The notes: generated by a model not told the origin, from the sequence alone. A stretch of 64,000 nt of DNA from Nymphaea colorata (GCF_008831285.2 NC_045138.2:35207115-35271114), one strand, 5' to 3'. Shown: positions 1 through 11,481, numbered from the stretch's first letter. Made by a program: numbers and translations.

Positions 1-306
1 TTTTAATCATTTTTTTTTTCAACTGGTAAAAAGTTGGAACTGATATATCCATATTAAAGTCACATTTTTGTTTTTGAAATTTGATTTGTATATTAAGACA
101 AATCTTATGGTTAGTCTGATCACATTCTCTGTTACTTAGGATAGAAGCAGTGATTTCTTTCCTTAGTCAGTGATTTAATTGTTTGGTTCTTGAACTTGAA
201 AAGATGCTCAAGATCAGAGACTTAGATGTAGTGCAGCAAAGCTACTATGCTCCAAAGCTTTGGGATTTCAGTCATAAGAAGTTTCAAGTTGTAAGTATTT
301 CTGCAG

Positions 307-1174
307 GCACAATTCCTCAAAGTTGAGAGAAATGTGACTGAGCTTGGCCAGTCAATTGATCTTATAAAGAAAGAGAGTAAAAAGTTACGGGAGAGGGCTT
401 CTTTTGCTCAAGAGGAAATGAACCGTGGTCATACTAAGCTCAAGTAACATAGCAAACCTTTGTGTTGTCTTAAAACATTCATTGCCTTACATGGTTTCCA
501 ACTACAAGTTTAAAGATTGAGTTAATTTCCAGGAATGCGGGACGTGAAATTCAAAGGCTTGCAGATTCTGTCTACAAAATGGAATCACAAGCTTTGGGTA
601 AGCATTTTACTCATTTTCTTCTGTAAATTGAATGACTGGCTAGGAGATCCTTTCTGAGTGTTGAAGGACAGTAGTCTAAACATAAATTCTGATACAGATT
701 TAGTGGATGGATTGCGGGAGGTGCCTGGTAGAGAGGCTTTACGGCTCCGAGCAGAGGCAAGTGATGTGTCTTTGGTCCTCTACTATTGCCTGGTTTTTGC
801 TATTATATCTTACCTTTTATGTTTGCCTCTTTCGAATGAGTTGAATTACATCACGGAATAGTCAACTGACGAACTTGACGTTCTCATGTACGAGATAGTT
901 TTACCCGCTGTTGTCTAAAGTAAAAGTTGGTCTCATTAAGATGCACATTCGATGTGGTTCTTATTGCTGGATGGTAAACAACTACAAGTCCTTGCTTTTG
1001 AGAATTTGCCTGGATCTGCACAAAGTCGACAGTGAAAATGTTGGGATTTCGATGTACATTATTTACAATAATATTTGTCTGCAGGTTGCTTCTATGGCGT
1101 CCCAATTGAAGCAGGAGAGGACTGCTCTTAACAAAAGAATTTTAAAAATCTCCGACTATGGAATAGCAGTATGA
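307..1174 (+). CDS. RHIP1: RHIP1-like protein (RGS1-HXK1 interacting protein 1), C-terminal exons, partial at left edge
   Basis: Four coding exons: 307..443, 533..597, 698..756 and 1085..1174 (stop TGA 1172-1174). The joined frame is open and the phases agree. The protein reads from AQFLKVERNVTELG through DLVDGLREVPGREALRLRAE to ISDYGIAV, a charged, heptad-like helical C-terminus. From memory this closely matches the end of the Arabidopsis RHIP1 family, a small protein proposed to bridge RGS1 and hexokinase 1 in glucose and G-protein signalling. The N-terminal exons, including the membrane-proximal part, lie left of the window. The third intron (757..1084) appears to be of GC-AG type: the donor reads AG|GCAAGT, and only this site gives the family-consistent join RAE-VASM. 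The final exon lies in a segment duplicated at 11.3 kb. Naming is by remembered family similarity, not by a search. Confidence 0.85.
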
Positions 1175-2088
1175 GACTGCAACTCTTCAGAAACTGCATC
1201 GTTCTCAGCTGCCTGCAGGCAATTAGGGCCAAGTTGTGCATCGAATGGCTTCATGGTGACGGGAGTTTTTTCAATAGTTATCATGAGCTTTGCAAGGCAT
1301 ATTTGTAGCTTGCAAGCTTACTATGTCAATGTTGGATTTTTCTTTCCGGGTGAAGGATACCATGACGATCTCATGTACCACCTGTTCGAGTTTGCTTCAT
1401 GTTTCCACATCGATGGCCTGGCCTCGATTAACTACATAATAAAGAGAAGTGGCTTATGAAATTGACAAGACTTTTCTAAGTGCATACAAACTCATAACAG
1501 CGAACATTTGCGATCCTCTCTCTCTATCTCTCACGAGGGAATGCGTTGGTAATACCTACTTGTGGCCATGAAAAAAAGCCCTATTCTGATCGTTGCACCG
1601 AGAGCACCAGTCATAGTTGCACCGAGAGCACTAGTCAGAAGTTGGCTATTATGAACCTGGTAAACGATGACGAAACTGGGCAAGAATGGTGCAGAAACTT
1701 GCCTGGGAAAAGTTCTGCTTGTGTGGCCAGCGATCAGCAGCCTTTTGAAGTTTAAACGATCAACATCGTCATCCCACGTTGGACGCAGATTTCTTTTCTT
1801 GGTTGTAGTTGGTCCCGGAACGGAACACGAGCTATAACTTCCTTTCCAAGTCCCTTTTAGTTGAGTGTGGCTGGGTTGCCGATACTAGTTACTTCTCTGG
1901 AGATTTAACTCCAATCGGTTGCCAGATGACGGCTTCTCGATAGTGGGTGGCGGAAAATGTTCATCAAATGTGGGTCTCTGGTGTGGTGAGCAAGAGGCTT
2001 ATGGCCCACTACCGTGAAAAGAGCCCAAGCTCCTCTCCAACCACTCCACACAGGCTGTATTGGTGTTCGTAATGGCAGCGTTCCACTT

Positions 2089-2467
2089 AGGGATGTCAAT
2101 ATATTAGATTTGAATCGGATATCCGACCGATTCGATCCGAAAAAATCAGATATGGATAAAAATTTAATATCCGATTAAGAAATCGGATCGGATTCGGATT
2201 TAATAAATGACATTCGATCGGATTCGGATTCGGATATGGATTCGGATCAGATTCAGTTTTAGACAAATATCCTCTATCTAATACTTGAAAAATGGCAAAA
2301 TCCGGTTCAAAAATCGGATTCGGATCGGATTTCGGATTGTAAAATCGGATTTCGGATATGACTTTGCTTTATTCGAATTCGAATCCGAATCCGAATATAT
2401 GACTATCCGAAAAAACAGATATGGTTGAAGATGTATCCGACCCGAATCTGATCCGTTGACATCCTTA
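2089..2467. mobile_element. MITE-like element with TIRs and imperfect 9-bp target duplication
   Basis: The block opens with AGGGATGTCAA and closes with its inverted form TTGACATCCTT. It is flanked by GTTCCACTT (2080..2088) and GTTCCACCT (2468..2476), an 8/9 match. The interior is rich in short GGATTCGGAT and ATCCGA runs in both orientations. TIRs plus a 9-bp target duplication suggest a Mutator-like non-autonomous element; an 8-bp (hAT) reading is possible. No coding capacity. It interrupts only the left copy of the duplicated segment, so it may be younger than the duplication. Confidence 0.65.
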
Positions 2468-2932
2468 GTTCCACCTGGCAGTGCTAAACAATCCGATACA
2501 GATACAGAGTTACCATTGATGTTTATGACATTGCTTTCAGCATCTTTGAAACCAATGTTTGCAACACTGCTTCTACGTTGCAGAGAGTTTCACGAAAGGA
2601 TTGGCGCGTTTCAGCACACTTTGAGTGCAGCAAACATTCTGAGGCCTTCGGCAACACCTATAACAAAATGCAATAAACATAACAAAATAATATATCCGAT
2701 GGCGGTTTGGGATCTGTACCACACTTTACACATGGGAAAGTGAATAGAATAAAGTGGAAAGAACGTTTAAGCATCAAGTCCTCTACTGCTCTACAGTCTG
2801 ATGTCCTATGATATAGTCAAAGCGCGGCCTAACAGTCTGTCGTTCACGTACCTGTAGGTATCTGAGGTTGAAACTATACGTGCCTTCAGACGCTCGAGAC
2901 AAAGTTTCATCTCATCAAAACTTCGTGAGCTT

Positions 2933-3100
2933 CTAAAATTTAAACAGATTCTTGTGAACTTTCAAGGCCAAGAAACAAGTTAATCGGTCCCAGTCCTGTA
3001 TATATTTTTCTTCTTGGTATGAATTCCTGTTTCTGCTGCTGACTCTGAGGTCCAGACTGACACAGCTGCCCAAATCCTTCCAAGTATCCAGAAAATGAAC
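2933..3100 (-). pseudogene. Dead copy of ALKBH6 last exon
   Basis: Read on the minus strand this matches the last coding exon of ALKBH6 at 13185..13367: FLDTWKDLG near the start and LKVHKN(L)FKF at the end, then a TAG stop. A small deletion removes the TRVSLTCR motif that carries the 2-oxoglutarate-binding arginines, so the copy could not serve the enzyme. The intron acceptor and all upstream exons are missing; similarity stops about 3100 where the duplicated segment ends. Confidence 0.8.
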
Positions 3101-3684
3101 GGCGAATTAAATTTTGATCAGACGGACATGATACCATCCAAGCCATCCGAATCCTAAATCCAATTTCATAAAATCTGAATTCCATCTTTCTAAATTCACA
3201 TCCAAATTTGACTCTAAATTTTAGTTTAGAATGTAAGAGTATTGAACATTTTTAAAAATTAATCCAATCGAATATGATCAGATAAATCTAATTTTAAATT
3301 TAAATTTAAAAGGATTGACTTTACATTAGAGCTCTTTTTTTACTTTTCTTTATTTTCTATTTTTTTTAATTAATAGACCATTGATTATTTTTTTCTTTCC
3401 TTTTCCTCCATACAAACAGGTAGGTGGTAAATTTAATTCATTTTTATAAATAAATTAATTTTATAAATAAATTAATCAAACATCCAATATAAATCCGATA
3501 TATTGACATCTATGTCCAACCGGAAAGGGCGGCGGCGACAACAAGAAGAAGGGACGGGAAATGCAACATCAGATGGAGCCGGCGGTAGCAGTAGTGAGAT
3601 GGGCTGACAACAAAGAGATGGACCAACATCAGCATCGATACTTAACAATAAGTCAATCGAGAGGGTAAGAGAAAGATAGGGGCG
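3101..3684. other. AT-rich spacer upstream of the PPR gene, possible MITE remnant
   Basis: No supported gene. From 3101 to about 3515 the sequence is AT-rich with repeated AATTTAAATTTAA and ATCCGAAT-type words. It ends near ATATTGACATCTATGTCC, which resembles the terminus of the MITE at 2089..2467, so it may be a decayed relative. From about 3520 it becomes GC-richer (GGCGGCGGCGACA) and probably contributes the promoter and 5-prime UTR of the PPR gene. Confidence 0.4.
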
Positions 3685-3822
3685 TTGGAGTTGCGGGTTC
3701 GTGGAGTAGCGCCTTTACCATTGCAGATCCAGTTTGCACCTCCTCAAGCCAGTTTGAAGTCCAACAGTGTTGGAAAACAGAAAAGGCATGAAGCCATCAA
3801 GCAGGAAAGAGCCGAGGCCATC

Positions 3823-3882
3823 ATGAGGAGCAGCATCTTTGATCCTTCTATTGATGAGGTGTCTGAGACGTTCCTGGTGTAG
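3823..3882 (+). promoter_or_regulatory. Overlapping upstream ORF of the PPR gene
   Basis: An ATG at 3823 opens a 19-codon frame (MRSSIFDPSIDEVSETFLV) ending at TAG 3880-3882. It starts 31 nt before the PPR start at 3854 and overlaps it in another frame. If included in the leader, ribosomes initiating here would bypass the main start. The leader is not mapped, so this is conditional on transcription starting upstream. Confidence 0.35.
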
Positions 3883-6550
3883 CTTCTCCGCCTCTCCTGG
3901 CGGCCTTCCTCGTTGCGTACTCGCGGCGATCACCAGCGCAGTCTCTTCCTCAAAATCGCTGCAACAAACCGGAGAGGTTCATGCACGGATCCTCGTCTTC
4001 GGCCTCCACCACCTGCCATTCTTCTCCGGCAAGCTTATTGTTAGTTATGCCAAACATGGGAACCCTCACCTCTCCCGGCTGGTTTTCAAGCAGGTCTCTC
4101 CAACCACCAATATATTTCTATGGAATTCCGTTATTCGAGCCTTTACCAACAACGGGTATTTCTCGGATGCTATCGACACTTGCTGCCAGATGCATAATTT
4201 GGGCCTTGTGCCGGACCGGTTTACGCTTCCCTCTCTCATAAATGCTTGTGCTGGCTTAATCGATTTGGAAACGGGCAAGAAGCTGCATGAGAGGGCGATC
4301 GCATTGGGTTTTGAATTCGATATTTATGTCGCCAACTCTCTTATTGATATGTATGCAAAATGTGGCAGTTTGAATGATGCTCATAAGTTGTTCGTTAAAA
4401 TTCCGCAGCGTGATATCGTTTCATGGAATGCTCTCATCTCTGGCTACGCATCAAACAAACAGTGGGATGAGGCGTTGCTTCTCTACTATGAATTTAGATT
4501 GTCCAGGTTGGAGCCTGATTTGTTTACGGTGGGCAGCGTTTTGCTTGTTTGTGGTGGTGCAGGCGATCTGCTGGAGGGTCAACTGACGCATGGCATTGCT
4601 CATAAGATTGGAATCGAGCGGAACATTTCAGTAGGCAATGCTCTTCTCTCTATGTATGCCAAGTGCAACAGTCTGGACGATGTCTGCCGTGTTTTCTATG
4701 GGATGCCTCAAAGAGACATAGTTACTTGGAACACAATGATTAGCACATGCATCCAATTCGAATTGTTCCGTGAAGCTATTGAACATTTCCGGAGGATGAT
4801 TTTAAGATTTAAACCAGATTTGTTGACTGTGACAACTGTCCTTCATGCATGTGGTCACCTAGAGGATTTGGAGCAGGGGAAATCTGTTCATGAGTACTTG
4901 GTGAGGAATGGGTATAAGCTTGATGCTACGTTGAGTAACGTTCTTATTACAATGTATGGAAGATGTGGATGCCTGAAGGCTTGTCAAGAAGTATTCGATC
5001 AACGGATGGAGCCGGATTTGGTCGCATGGAATGCTCTGACTAATGCGTGCATCCAATGTGGATATTACCGTGAGGGGATGCAGAATTTCAAGCGGATGAA
5101 AAGGATAGGAATGGAACCCGATTCTGTCACATTTGTCACACTCCTTCAAGTGTGTAGCAATTTCGTGGACTTGTTTTTGGCGAAGAGCGTGCACAGTTAT
5201 ATTATAAAAGCTGGGTTTGAAAATGATCTGCTTATTTCCAATTTGATCATCGATACATATGCAAAATGCGACAGTGTGCATGACGCGATGACAATGTTTG
5301 AGATCGCTAAGGTGAAGGATGTGATGTCTTGGAATGCAATCATATCGGGCAGCATTCAATGTGGGTCTTGCAACTTAGGCTTGACGATATTCAGAAAAAT
5401 GAACACACGGGGGGTGTTAGCGGACAAGGTAACAATGCTTGGTATTTTGCCTGCTTTTTCTTTTTTGGGCTCCAAGAGACATGGTAAAGAGGTTCACGGT
5501 TTTATTTTCAAAGTTGGTCTTGATGGGAGTGTTCCAGTCAACAATGCCATGATTAACATGTACTCGAAGTGTGGGGATATGAAGTACTCTTTTCAAGTAT
5601 TTGCTTCAATAAAAGAGAAAGATGTTGTGACTTGGACAACTATGATTTATGCATATGGAATGCATGGTTTTGGGAAGAAGGCTGTGGAAACTTTTACGAA
5701 GATGGAGGAGATCGGTGAGGAACCTGATAGTGTTGCATTTATTGCTGCAATGTACGCATGTAGCCATGCTGGTTTGGTAGATGAAGGTTTGAGATTGTTC
5801 AGTCGAATGCAAAAATGTTACCAGATAGAACCCAAGATGGAGCATTATGCATGTGTGGTTGATCTTCTATCTCGATCAGGGAAACAAGAAGAGGCGGAAA
5901 AATGGATATCTTCCATGCCCTTGGAGCCTGATGCAAGTGTTTGGGGTGCTTTGCTCAGCTCTTGCCGGAAGACTGGTGAAACTAAAATTGCTGAACGTGT
6001 CTCAGCAAAAATTTTGAACTCCAGTGATTCATATGATGCTGGGTACCTTGTTCTGGTTTCCAACATGTATGCTTCTAACAGAAAGTGGAATGAGGTTTCA
6101 AAAATCAGGAGAAGAATGCGAGCAAGGGGATGGAAAAAAATTCCAGGATATAGCTGGTTAGAGATAAAAAATAGAGTTTATGTTTTCGGAAATGGAGATA
6201 GACGTGGTGAACAGTCGGAGGAGCTTTACTGCTTATTAGAAAGACTAGGAAAAATGATGGCAAAGGATGGTTATATTGCTGACGAAAGATTTGTTCTACA
6301 TGATGTTGAGGAAGATGAAAAGGTTGATATGCTATGTGGCCACAGTGAAAGGCTGGCAATAGCGTTTGCTATACTGAACACCACGCCAGGCACACCATTA
6401 TTGATAATGAAGAACTTGCGTGTCTGTGGAGATTGCCACACCGTAACTAAATATATTTCAAAGATCTTCCAGCGGGAGTTGACGGTCAGAGATGCAAATC
6501 GTTTCCACTATTTCAAGCAGGGGACCTGCAGTTGTGATGATTACTGGTGA
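3854..6550 (+). CDS. DYW-class pentatricopeptide repeat protein (At3g03580 / PCMP-H23 type)
   Basis: Intronless frame of 898 codons from ATG 3854; the frame opens upstream only through TTG at 3839. The N-terminus (MRCLRRSWCSFSASPGG) is basic and serine-rich, as expected for an organelle transit peptide. Residues about 35-700 are PLS-type PPR tracts with repeated NSLIDMYAKCG, DIVSWNALISGY and GLEPD-type signatures. An E/E+ region follows (PGYSWLEIKNRVYVF), then the DYW deaminase domain with HSE at 830-832, the CGDCH zinc motif at 858-862 and a terminal DYW. Such proteins bind organellar transcripts and carry out C-to-U RNA editing; the target site cannot be read from sequence. From memory the best relative is Arabidopsis At3g03580 (similar length). 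The gene lies between the two copies of the RHIP1/ALKBH6 junction. No lesions seen. Confidence 0.93.
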   Translation: MRCLRRSWCSFSASPGGLPRCVLAAITSAVSSSKSLQQTGEVHARILVFGLHHLPFFSGKLIVSYAKHGNPHLSRLVFKQVSPTTNIFLWNSVIRAFTNNGYFSDAIDTCCQMHNLGLVPDRFTLPSLINACAGLIDLETGKKLHERAIALGFEFDIYVANSLIDMYAKCGSLNDAHKLFVKIPQRDIVSWNALISGYASNKQWDEALLLYYEFRLSRLEPDLFTVGSVLLVCGGAGDLLEGQLTHGIAHKIGIERNISVGNALLSMYAKCNSLDDVCRVFYGMPQRDIVTWNTMISTCIQFELFREAIEHFRRMILRFKPDLLTVTTVLHACGHLEDLEQGKSVHEYLVRNGYKLDATLSNVLITMYGRCGCLKACQEVFDQRMEPDLVAWNALTNACIQCGYYREGMQNFKRMKRIGMEPDSVTFVTLLQVCSNFVDLFLAKSVHSYIIKAGFENDLLISNLIIDTYAKCDSVHDAMTMFEIAKVKDVMSWNAIISGSIQCGSCNLGLTIFRKMNTRGVLADKVTMLGILPAFSFLGSKRHGKEVHGFIFKVGLDGSVPVNNAMINMYSKCGDMKYSFQVFASIKEKDVVTWTTMIYAYGMHGFGKKAVETFTKMEEIGEEPDSVAFIAAMYACSHAGLVDEGLRLFSRMQKCYQIEPKMEHYACVVDLLSRSGKQEEAEKWISSMPLEPDASVWGALLSSCRKTGETKIAERVSAKILNSSDSYDAGYLVLVSNMYASNRKWNEVSKIRRRMRARGWKKIPGYSWLEIKNRVYVFGNGDRRGEQSEELYCLLERLGKMMAKDGYIADERFVLHDVEEDEKVDMLCGHSERLAIAFAILNTTPGTPLLIMKNLRVCGDCHTVTKYISKIFQRELTVRDANRFHYFKQGTCSCDDYW

Positions 6551-7270
6551 TAGTCTTGGCTATTCATTACATGCAATGCATGATGGAGAGAAGTAGGGAT
6601 CACGACAGAACTCTTTCTCAGGATGTAGGTTTGGGAAGGCTGGAAAGTAGCAAGAGGGAAAAGAAAGGAGTGAAGAACTGCCAAAACAGATAAAAGGATT
6701 AGGAAAAGCGGCCCAATGCCATTTCTGTTTCACACTCTTGGATGTCCATTTTAAAGCTTTCTGAAGACAAAGCGTCACTGAAGGTGGGAGAAGATGAATG
6801 GACCAACTCTAGCATCGGTCTTCACCCATTCTGGGATAAGCCAAATCTAAATCTTCTGCTAGATCTATTGTGTGGCCCCTGTTTCAGAGTGCTTTTTTGT
6901 CTTCAGTAGCATAACATGTTAAAAGAAACCGTAGGTAGAGGTTATTGATTCTCCATTTGCATGAGAGTGGACCATCCTGACACTTCATTTCAGGATCCAC
7001 GCAAAGCGGTGATGTTGGTAGTGAGTCTACCTCTGCTATTGAATCTTCACGATTGAAGTCCCATAATAGTAGATCTATTCATGTTACCAGTGTAGGTGGC
7101 AATTCCTAAACAGCCATAGCTGTTCTCTTCATTGCTAGCTGCCAATGTTTTATTACCTTTTAACAATAGTGGCTTCCTCCATTTTTTGTGATCTCATAAC
7201 TGTTAATTGTCAATAATTTTTGAAAACAATATTTGGCTTACTATAGCTCTTTAATTATTCATCATTCTGC
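6551..7270 (+). other. 3-prime flank of the PPR gene
   Basis: No coding signal seen. It probably contains the PPR 3-prime UTR; several AATAAT/ATTATT tracts occur but I cannot fix a polyadenylation site. Confidence 0.35.
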
Positions 7271-7669
7271 TATTTTTGTATACAGTATGTACCTGCAGGA
7301 AGTTATGGTTTCTCGCTTTTTTCACTTCCAGTCTAACATTGACAGACACTAGGAGATCTGATGCAGACCTTCCCACCAGGAGGCTGAGAACCAGGGCCAG
7401 CACGGCCAAGCAAGGCCAAGAGAGTCAAGCGCCATCGGCGAGCATGTTGAAAAGCATAGATCAGCTAAGGGAGACTAACATAGAACTTGAAGTTGATGCA
7501 GCGGGTGGTGTGGGCGGAGCATCATCAGCGGAGCACGGGCAGCGGGCTGAAGACTTCAAGGCGGAGCAGGCACGGGAATTAGACCTAGATCCGGTTATAG
7601 CGAGTTCGAACCCTGAGTCTAGTCTTGACCCAGTCCACGCGTGGCAAGCCTAAGGCCGAACTTAGGCAA

Positions 7670-7719
7670 GTTATATGGCTGAACCCGTGAGGGAGTTATA
7701 TGGCTGAACCCGTGAGGGA
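7670..7719 (+). repeat. Perfect tandem duplication of 25 bp
   Basis: Two adjacent identical 25-bp units beginning GTTATATGGCTGAACCCGTG, within the decayed repeat tract. Confidence 0.9.
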
Positions 7720-8796
7720 GAGGTCAAACTCACTAAACATTCGAGACGTCTCGCCTCGATCTCCTTTTATGCTTTTGCTTTATAGTTGAGTCGTTTCATT
7801 TCAGCAAGTGTCTCGGTTCACATGTTAAGAACCGGTTTTATTTCAAATACTTAAACTCTTTTGTAAGTCTTTTTTCATTATGCAATCAAGAATTAGAAGT
7901 TGAGTTTTTTCGTGTGAATTGGCTCTCGCATCTCTCTTTCCTTCATCGTCTTACCGCCGGTGATCGGAATCCAAAGGCTCCAACCCGTGGCTCTGGTTGA
8001 AGCAAAACAGGTTTGAAGACGTTCCTTGAGGCCATCTGAAATCCTCTTGGAGCACCTTCTTCCTACGCACAAATTCCCCGACTGAATCGCCATCTTCTCA
8101 CGGTGCAACTTCTTCCTCCTCGGAAGGAGTTATAGGCTGGAGAAGATAATCGGGAAGGCTTGGAGGAGAGCGACTCGTGGCTCTAGTCGCCTAGTACCCA
8201 AGCGCACGACTCCGGCTACAAGAGAAGAGGTAGGTGCCGTTAATCTCCCGACTCCTTCCCTACTTGAGCAGAGCAGAGGACTAGTTGAAATCGTCCCTAG
8301 TAGGCCCCTTGATCTCTGCTAAAAACAGAGAGAAAGAGCACCGGAAAGGAGGATCGACGCTAGCTCTTAGAGGACTGATTTTCAAGTGAGAAACCGAGAG
8401 AGCTCGTCGGAATTCCGTTGGTAGACGGCCAATAGGATTTCAATGAAATTGACCGGTTAATCCCCTTGGAAACTCGTCCACGACAGCAGCAATCAATCCA
8501 GCATCGTACTTGAGTTGATGTTTGCTGTCGAGGAAGGAGATTTGTTCCCTGCTCGTCTTTCCCAAATCGTGCGCAATATCATGCACATAATAGCAGGAAT
8601 AGAACAGCAAATTGAGAGGAAGTTTCAGATCAATTATGAACAAGGTCAAGGCAGTTTTCACTCTCTCGTTGGCTCAGTTAGGATTGCCCAGATTTTAGCT
8701 GCAATTTGTCGAAGTTTCAACCAATTCGGATGAGAATTGAGTGAGTTCTAACCAACGATCGGAAATCCATTTCTGCCACCGGAAATACTCAACGCT

Positions 8797-8886
8797 GCAC
8801 TAACTCCGGCGAAACCCGATCGACGTCCAATCTTTTTCGCCGCACTAACTCCGGTGAAACCTGATTGGCATCCAATCTTTTTCGCC
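8797..8886 (+). repeat. Two tandem 45-bp units
   Basis: Units 8797..8841 and 8842..8886 both run from GCACTAACTCCGG to CAATCTTTTTCGCC with only a few mismatches. Confidence 0.9.
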
Positions 8887-10700
8887 GATTCCAAGTTTGC
8901 CCATGGTCATTAATTGACTAATTGATTACTGGCTTATTTGGAAAGGGCAGTTTGGTAAACTCAAGGGGATAGCGGTAAAGAGTCCAAACCCGTGGGCGCT
9001 CACTCCTCTTCTTTCCCTTCGGCTTCCCTTCATTACATAACACTTTTCATTTTAAGGAGCTCCACACTTGGCCACCCATAAAGGTAAGTTAATTTCATCC
9101 CTCGCCAAGTGTCCTCTTCATCATTACACCCCAGCCACAACGGTTCACCCCCTTCACTCGCATCCTTCACCTCCTCTACCCGTTGGCCTCCCTTTCTTCT
9201 TGTAACCGTCCCTAAAGCCAACTCACCAGCCCAAGAGTCTTACCCTCTTAACTCGCCACTTGTCCAACTCTTGAATCCTCATCATTACCCCACCCCACTT
9301 TGAGTCATAACCCCATCTCCCTCCCGTGCATAACACCTATACCCTCTTGTATGACCCTTTGGCTCTCCCCAAACCAAAACCTGTACCATCTTAAGTGCTC
9401 CACTCCTCACGCCACCTTGCCTCTCATCATTAGCCTCACATTAACTCTCCACTCATTGACATTATCCAGCCCTCACGACAATTAAGCTTCTTTCCATCCA
9501 AGTCCCTTAGTTCCCTCCTTGGTGTAGCTCATCCTCATAACCGACCATACTAATTAAGAGCCACCTCTCATCATTAAGAGCCATCTCACCTAGCCTTAAT
9601 TTCACTCTCTCTTATGACTAACCCTCCACCGTCATACGCCTGACCCTTAGTTTATCTCTAAGCCATAACCAAACCCTTAGCAATTAATTTCCATCTCCCG
9701 GCTCTATACAACCTAACCCAAATCGAGCCTACCTAATCCCACTCCGAGCTCACTCCTTGTTCCGGACTCGGTTTGACCCCTTGGAGTCCATTAGCTAGGT
9801 TCATCTCCAAGGATTGCACCTGATCAAGTTAGCATCTCTACTACAGCAAGTAAGACATCTTGCAGCCTCCCTCGCTGCAACCATCTCCCGACATCTTTCT
9901 AGGCGCCAAGGTGACCTCGGCCAGGTGGGCCAAGCCCCTGCCTCCATTCGGGTGCTCCTCCGTGACTTTGCTGTCTCTCTTGGCCGACCAAGGCCTGCAG
10001 CAGCCATACACCATCCATTTCTGTTGTCGTGATCCTCCATCACTCTCGGCAGTTCTTGCTAGAAGACCAGGCGGGTCTAACCTCCACTCCACCTCCTTGC
10101 TGTGATATCCAAGAGTGGCTGAGCCACTGGTTTTCTCTCAGATCCTATTACTGTTTAAGCTGACCTCTCATCGGCTAGGTAACTTCTAAACATCCTACAG
10201 AACGGGGTTATTGGGTGCATTTGCTTTCTAAGCCAGGCTCTAGCCATTTGCTACTGTCGGTAGTCCCTCCAAGGCACCTTACCAAAGACACGGCTGCGAG
10301 TAGCTAGACCACCAAAGGGAAAGGGCATGGTTTGGCCGTTTTTAGGGATTGTATGAATGGTTTGTGAATGAATGATGAGTGAGTTGTGAGAGTTAAATCT
10401 GTATCGCTCACGTTTGTACAAGCCTTAATCCCCTCAGTTTTGTAATAGGATTGAAGACTTGGGCCAGGGAAAACATACTTGTATCTTATACCCAGGGTAC
10501 TATTAAGCCGGAGTTGCTGTCCGACGGGAAAAGTTTTGTAAATATAATTTGCTTAAATTTGGACTTTAGGCTCCCGTGAGTTGATCCTGAACTTGGGATC
10601 TAATCTCGGGCTTTGAAATCGCTAGCCGGGTCTAGGTTCCCACCAAGATCCTGGTTATGAATATGCTATAAGGTATCTCTTATTTAAAGCAAAAGTAAAT

Positions 10701-11283
10701 TTGCTTGATTTTTGTTACCCTTGCTACTGTTCATTACAAATGATGGACGCACATTATGCTCTTATATATCTCATAATGTGGTTCAACTAAATGACGACCT
10801 TCTTTGTTCGTTTAGGTTCAATAGTTTATGTCTTCTGCCATGAATGCCAATAGCAGGGAGGGTGTGTTGGTTTTCATGCATAAATGTTATTAGAATTATT
10901 GCACTTACCTTTGTGGCTTGGTGGTTGTGGAGCGCCAAGTATGTTGGTAGATGTCGTCCCTTTGTTGGGCTGTGGAAAGTAAACATTATCCAAGAAAACC
11001 TATTTGGAAATATCAGGAAAATTAGAGGCAGGACAAAATGTATGAAGAATGATTGCCATTTGAAGCTACATAAAAAAATTAGTTTGTAATGCACATAGGG
11101 GATGGGGCAGCACTCGTAGAGAACTGGATTTCTGGTGAACCAAGTAGCTTACCTCTTATATTCAGTAAACCTTGATATTTTCTGGCGATTCTGTAGCTTA
11201 TTATAGCTGATTCTTGAAAGAATGGTCTTCCTGCTTCAGAGATAAGTATTTACTTTCTCTTACCATCACCATATGCAGATATT
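10701..11283. other. Intergenic sequence left of the second duplicated segment
   Basis: No recognised gene. A small frame at 10844..11089 (MPIAGRVCWFSCINVIRI start) has no features I recognise and overlaps an antisense frame of similar size, so I do not call it. Confidence 0.3.
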
Positions 11284-11481
11284 CGTACAAGATAGTTTTA
11301 CCCGCTGCTGTCTAAAGCAAAAGCTGACCTCATTAAGATACATATTCTATGTGGTTCTCATTGCTGGATGGAAACCATTACAAGTCCTTGTTTTTCAGAA
11401 TTTGCCTGGATTTGCACCAAGTCAACACAGAGAAAGGATGGGATTTCATTGAGCATTACTCGCAAGAATATTTTTCTGCAG

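Larger units (their letters stand above)
887..3100 (+). repeat. Segmental duplication, left copy (RHIP1 tail plus ALKBH6 tail)
   Basis: This segment matches 11284..13367 in the same orientation. Shared landmarks in order are: the RHIP1 intron starting at GATAGTTTTACCCGCTG, the last RHIP1 exon, a block around GAAACTGGGCAAGAATGG, a block around GATTGGCGCGTTTCAGCACA, and the ALKBH6 last exon on the minus strand. The last RHIP1 exon shows about ten mismatches in 90 nt between copies. Each copy has its own insertions: a MITE at 2089..2467 here, other sequence at about 12380..12780 in the right copy. The left copy ends about 3100, inside the dead ALKBH6 exon. Confidence 0.85.
7271..10700. mobile_element. 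Decayed repeat tract, probably gypsy-like LTR-retrotransposon remnants
   Basis: No intact gene. The frame at 7276..7653 is basic then acidic (RRSDADLPTRRLRTRAS, later AEQARELDLDP), loosely like the C-terminal tail of a gypsy polyprotein. It is followed by LTR-like non-coding sequence with C-rich tracts at 9.1-9.7 kb and short ORFs on both strands at 9.8-10.1 kb that look fortuitous. Short tandem duplications occur at 7670..7719 and 8797..8886. I found no paired LTRs, target duplication or primer-binding site, so class and boundaries are uncertain. Confidence 0.35.

Noticed and set aside
4859-5359. A 166-codon minus-strand frame inside the PPR gene
   Set aside because: It lies wholly antisense to strongly conserved PPR repeats and has no recognisable domain; a shadow of the repeat composition.
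3839-6550. Retroposition origin of the intronless PPR gene between the duplicates
   Set aside because: Intronless structure is normal for this family; I see no poly(A) tract or target duplication around it.
9801-10105. Four overlapping frames of about 70-80 codons on both strands
   Set aside because: GC-rich sequence opens all of them at once; no domain, start context or splice support, and they lie in a decayed repeat tract.
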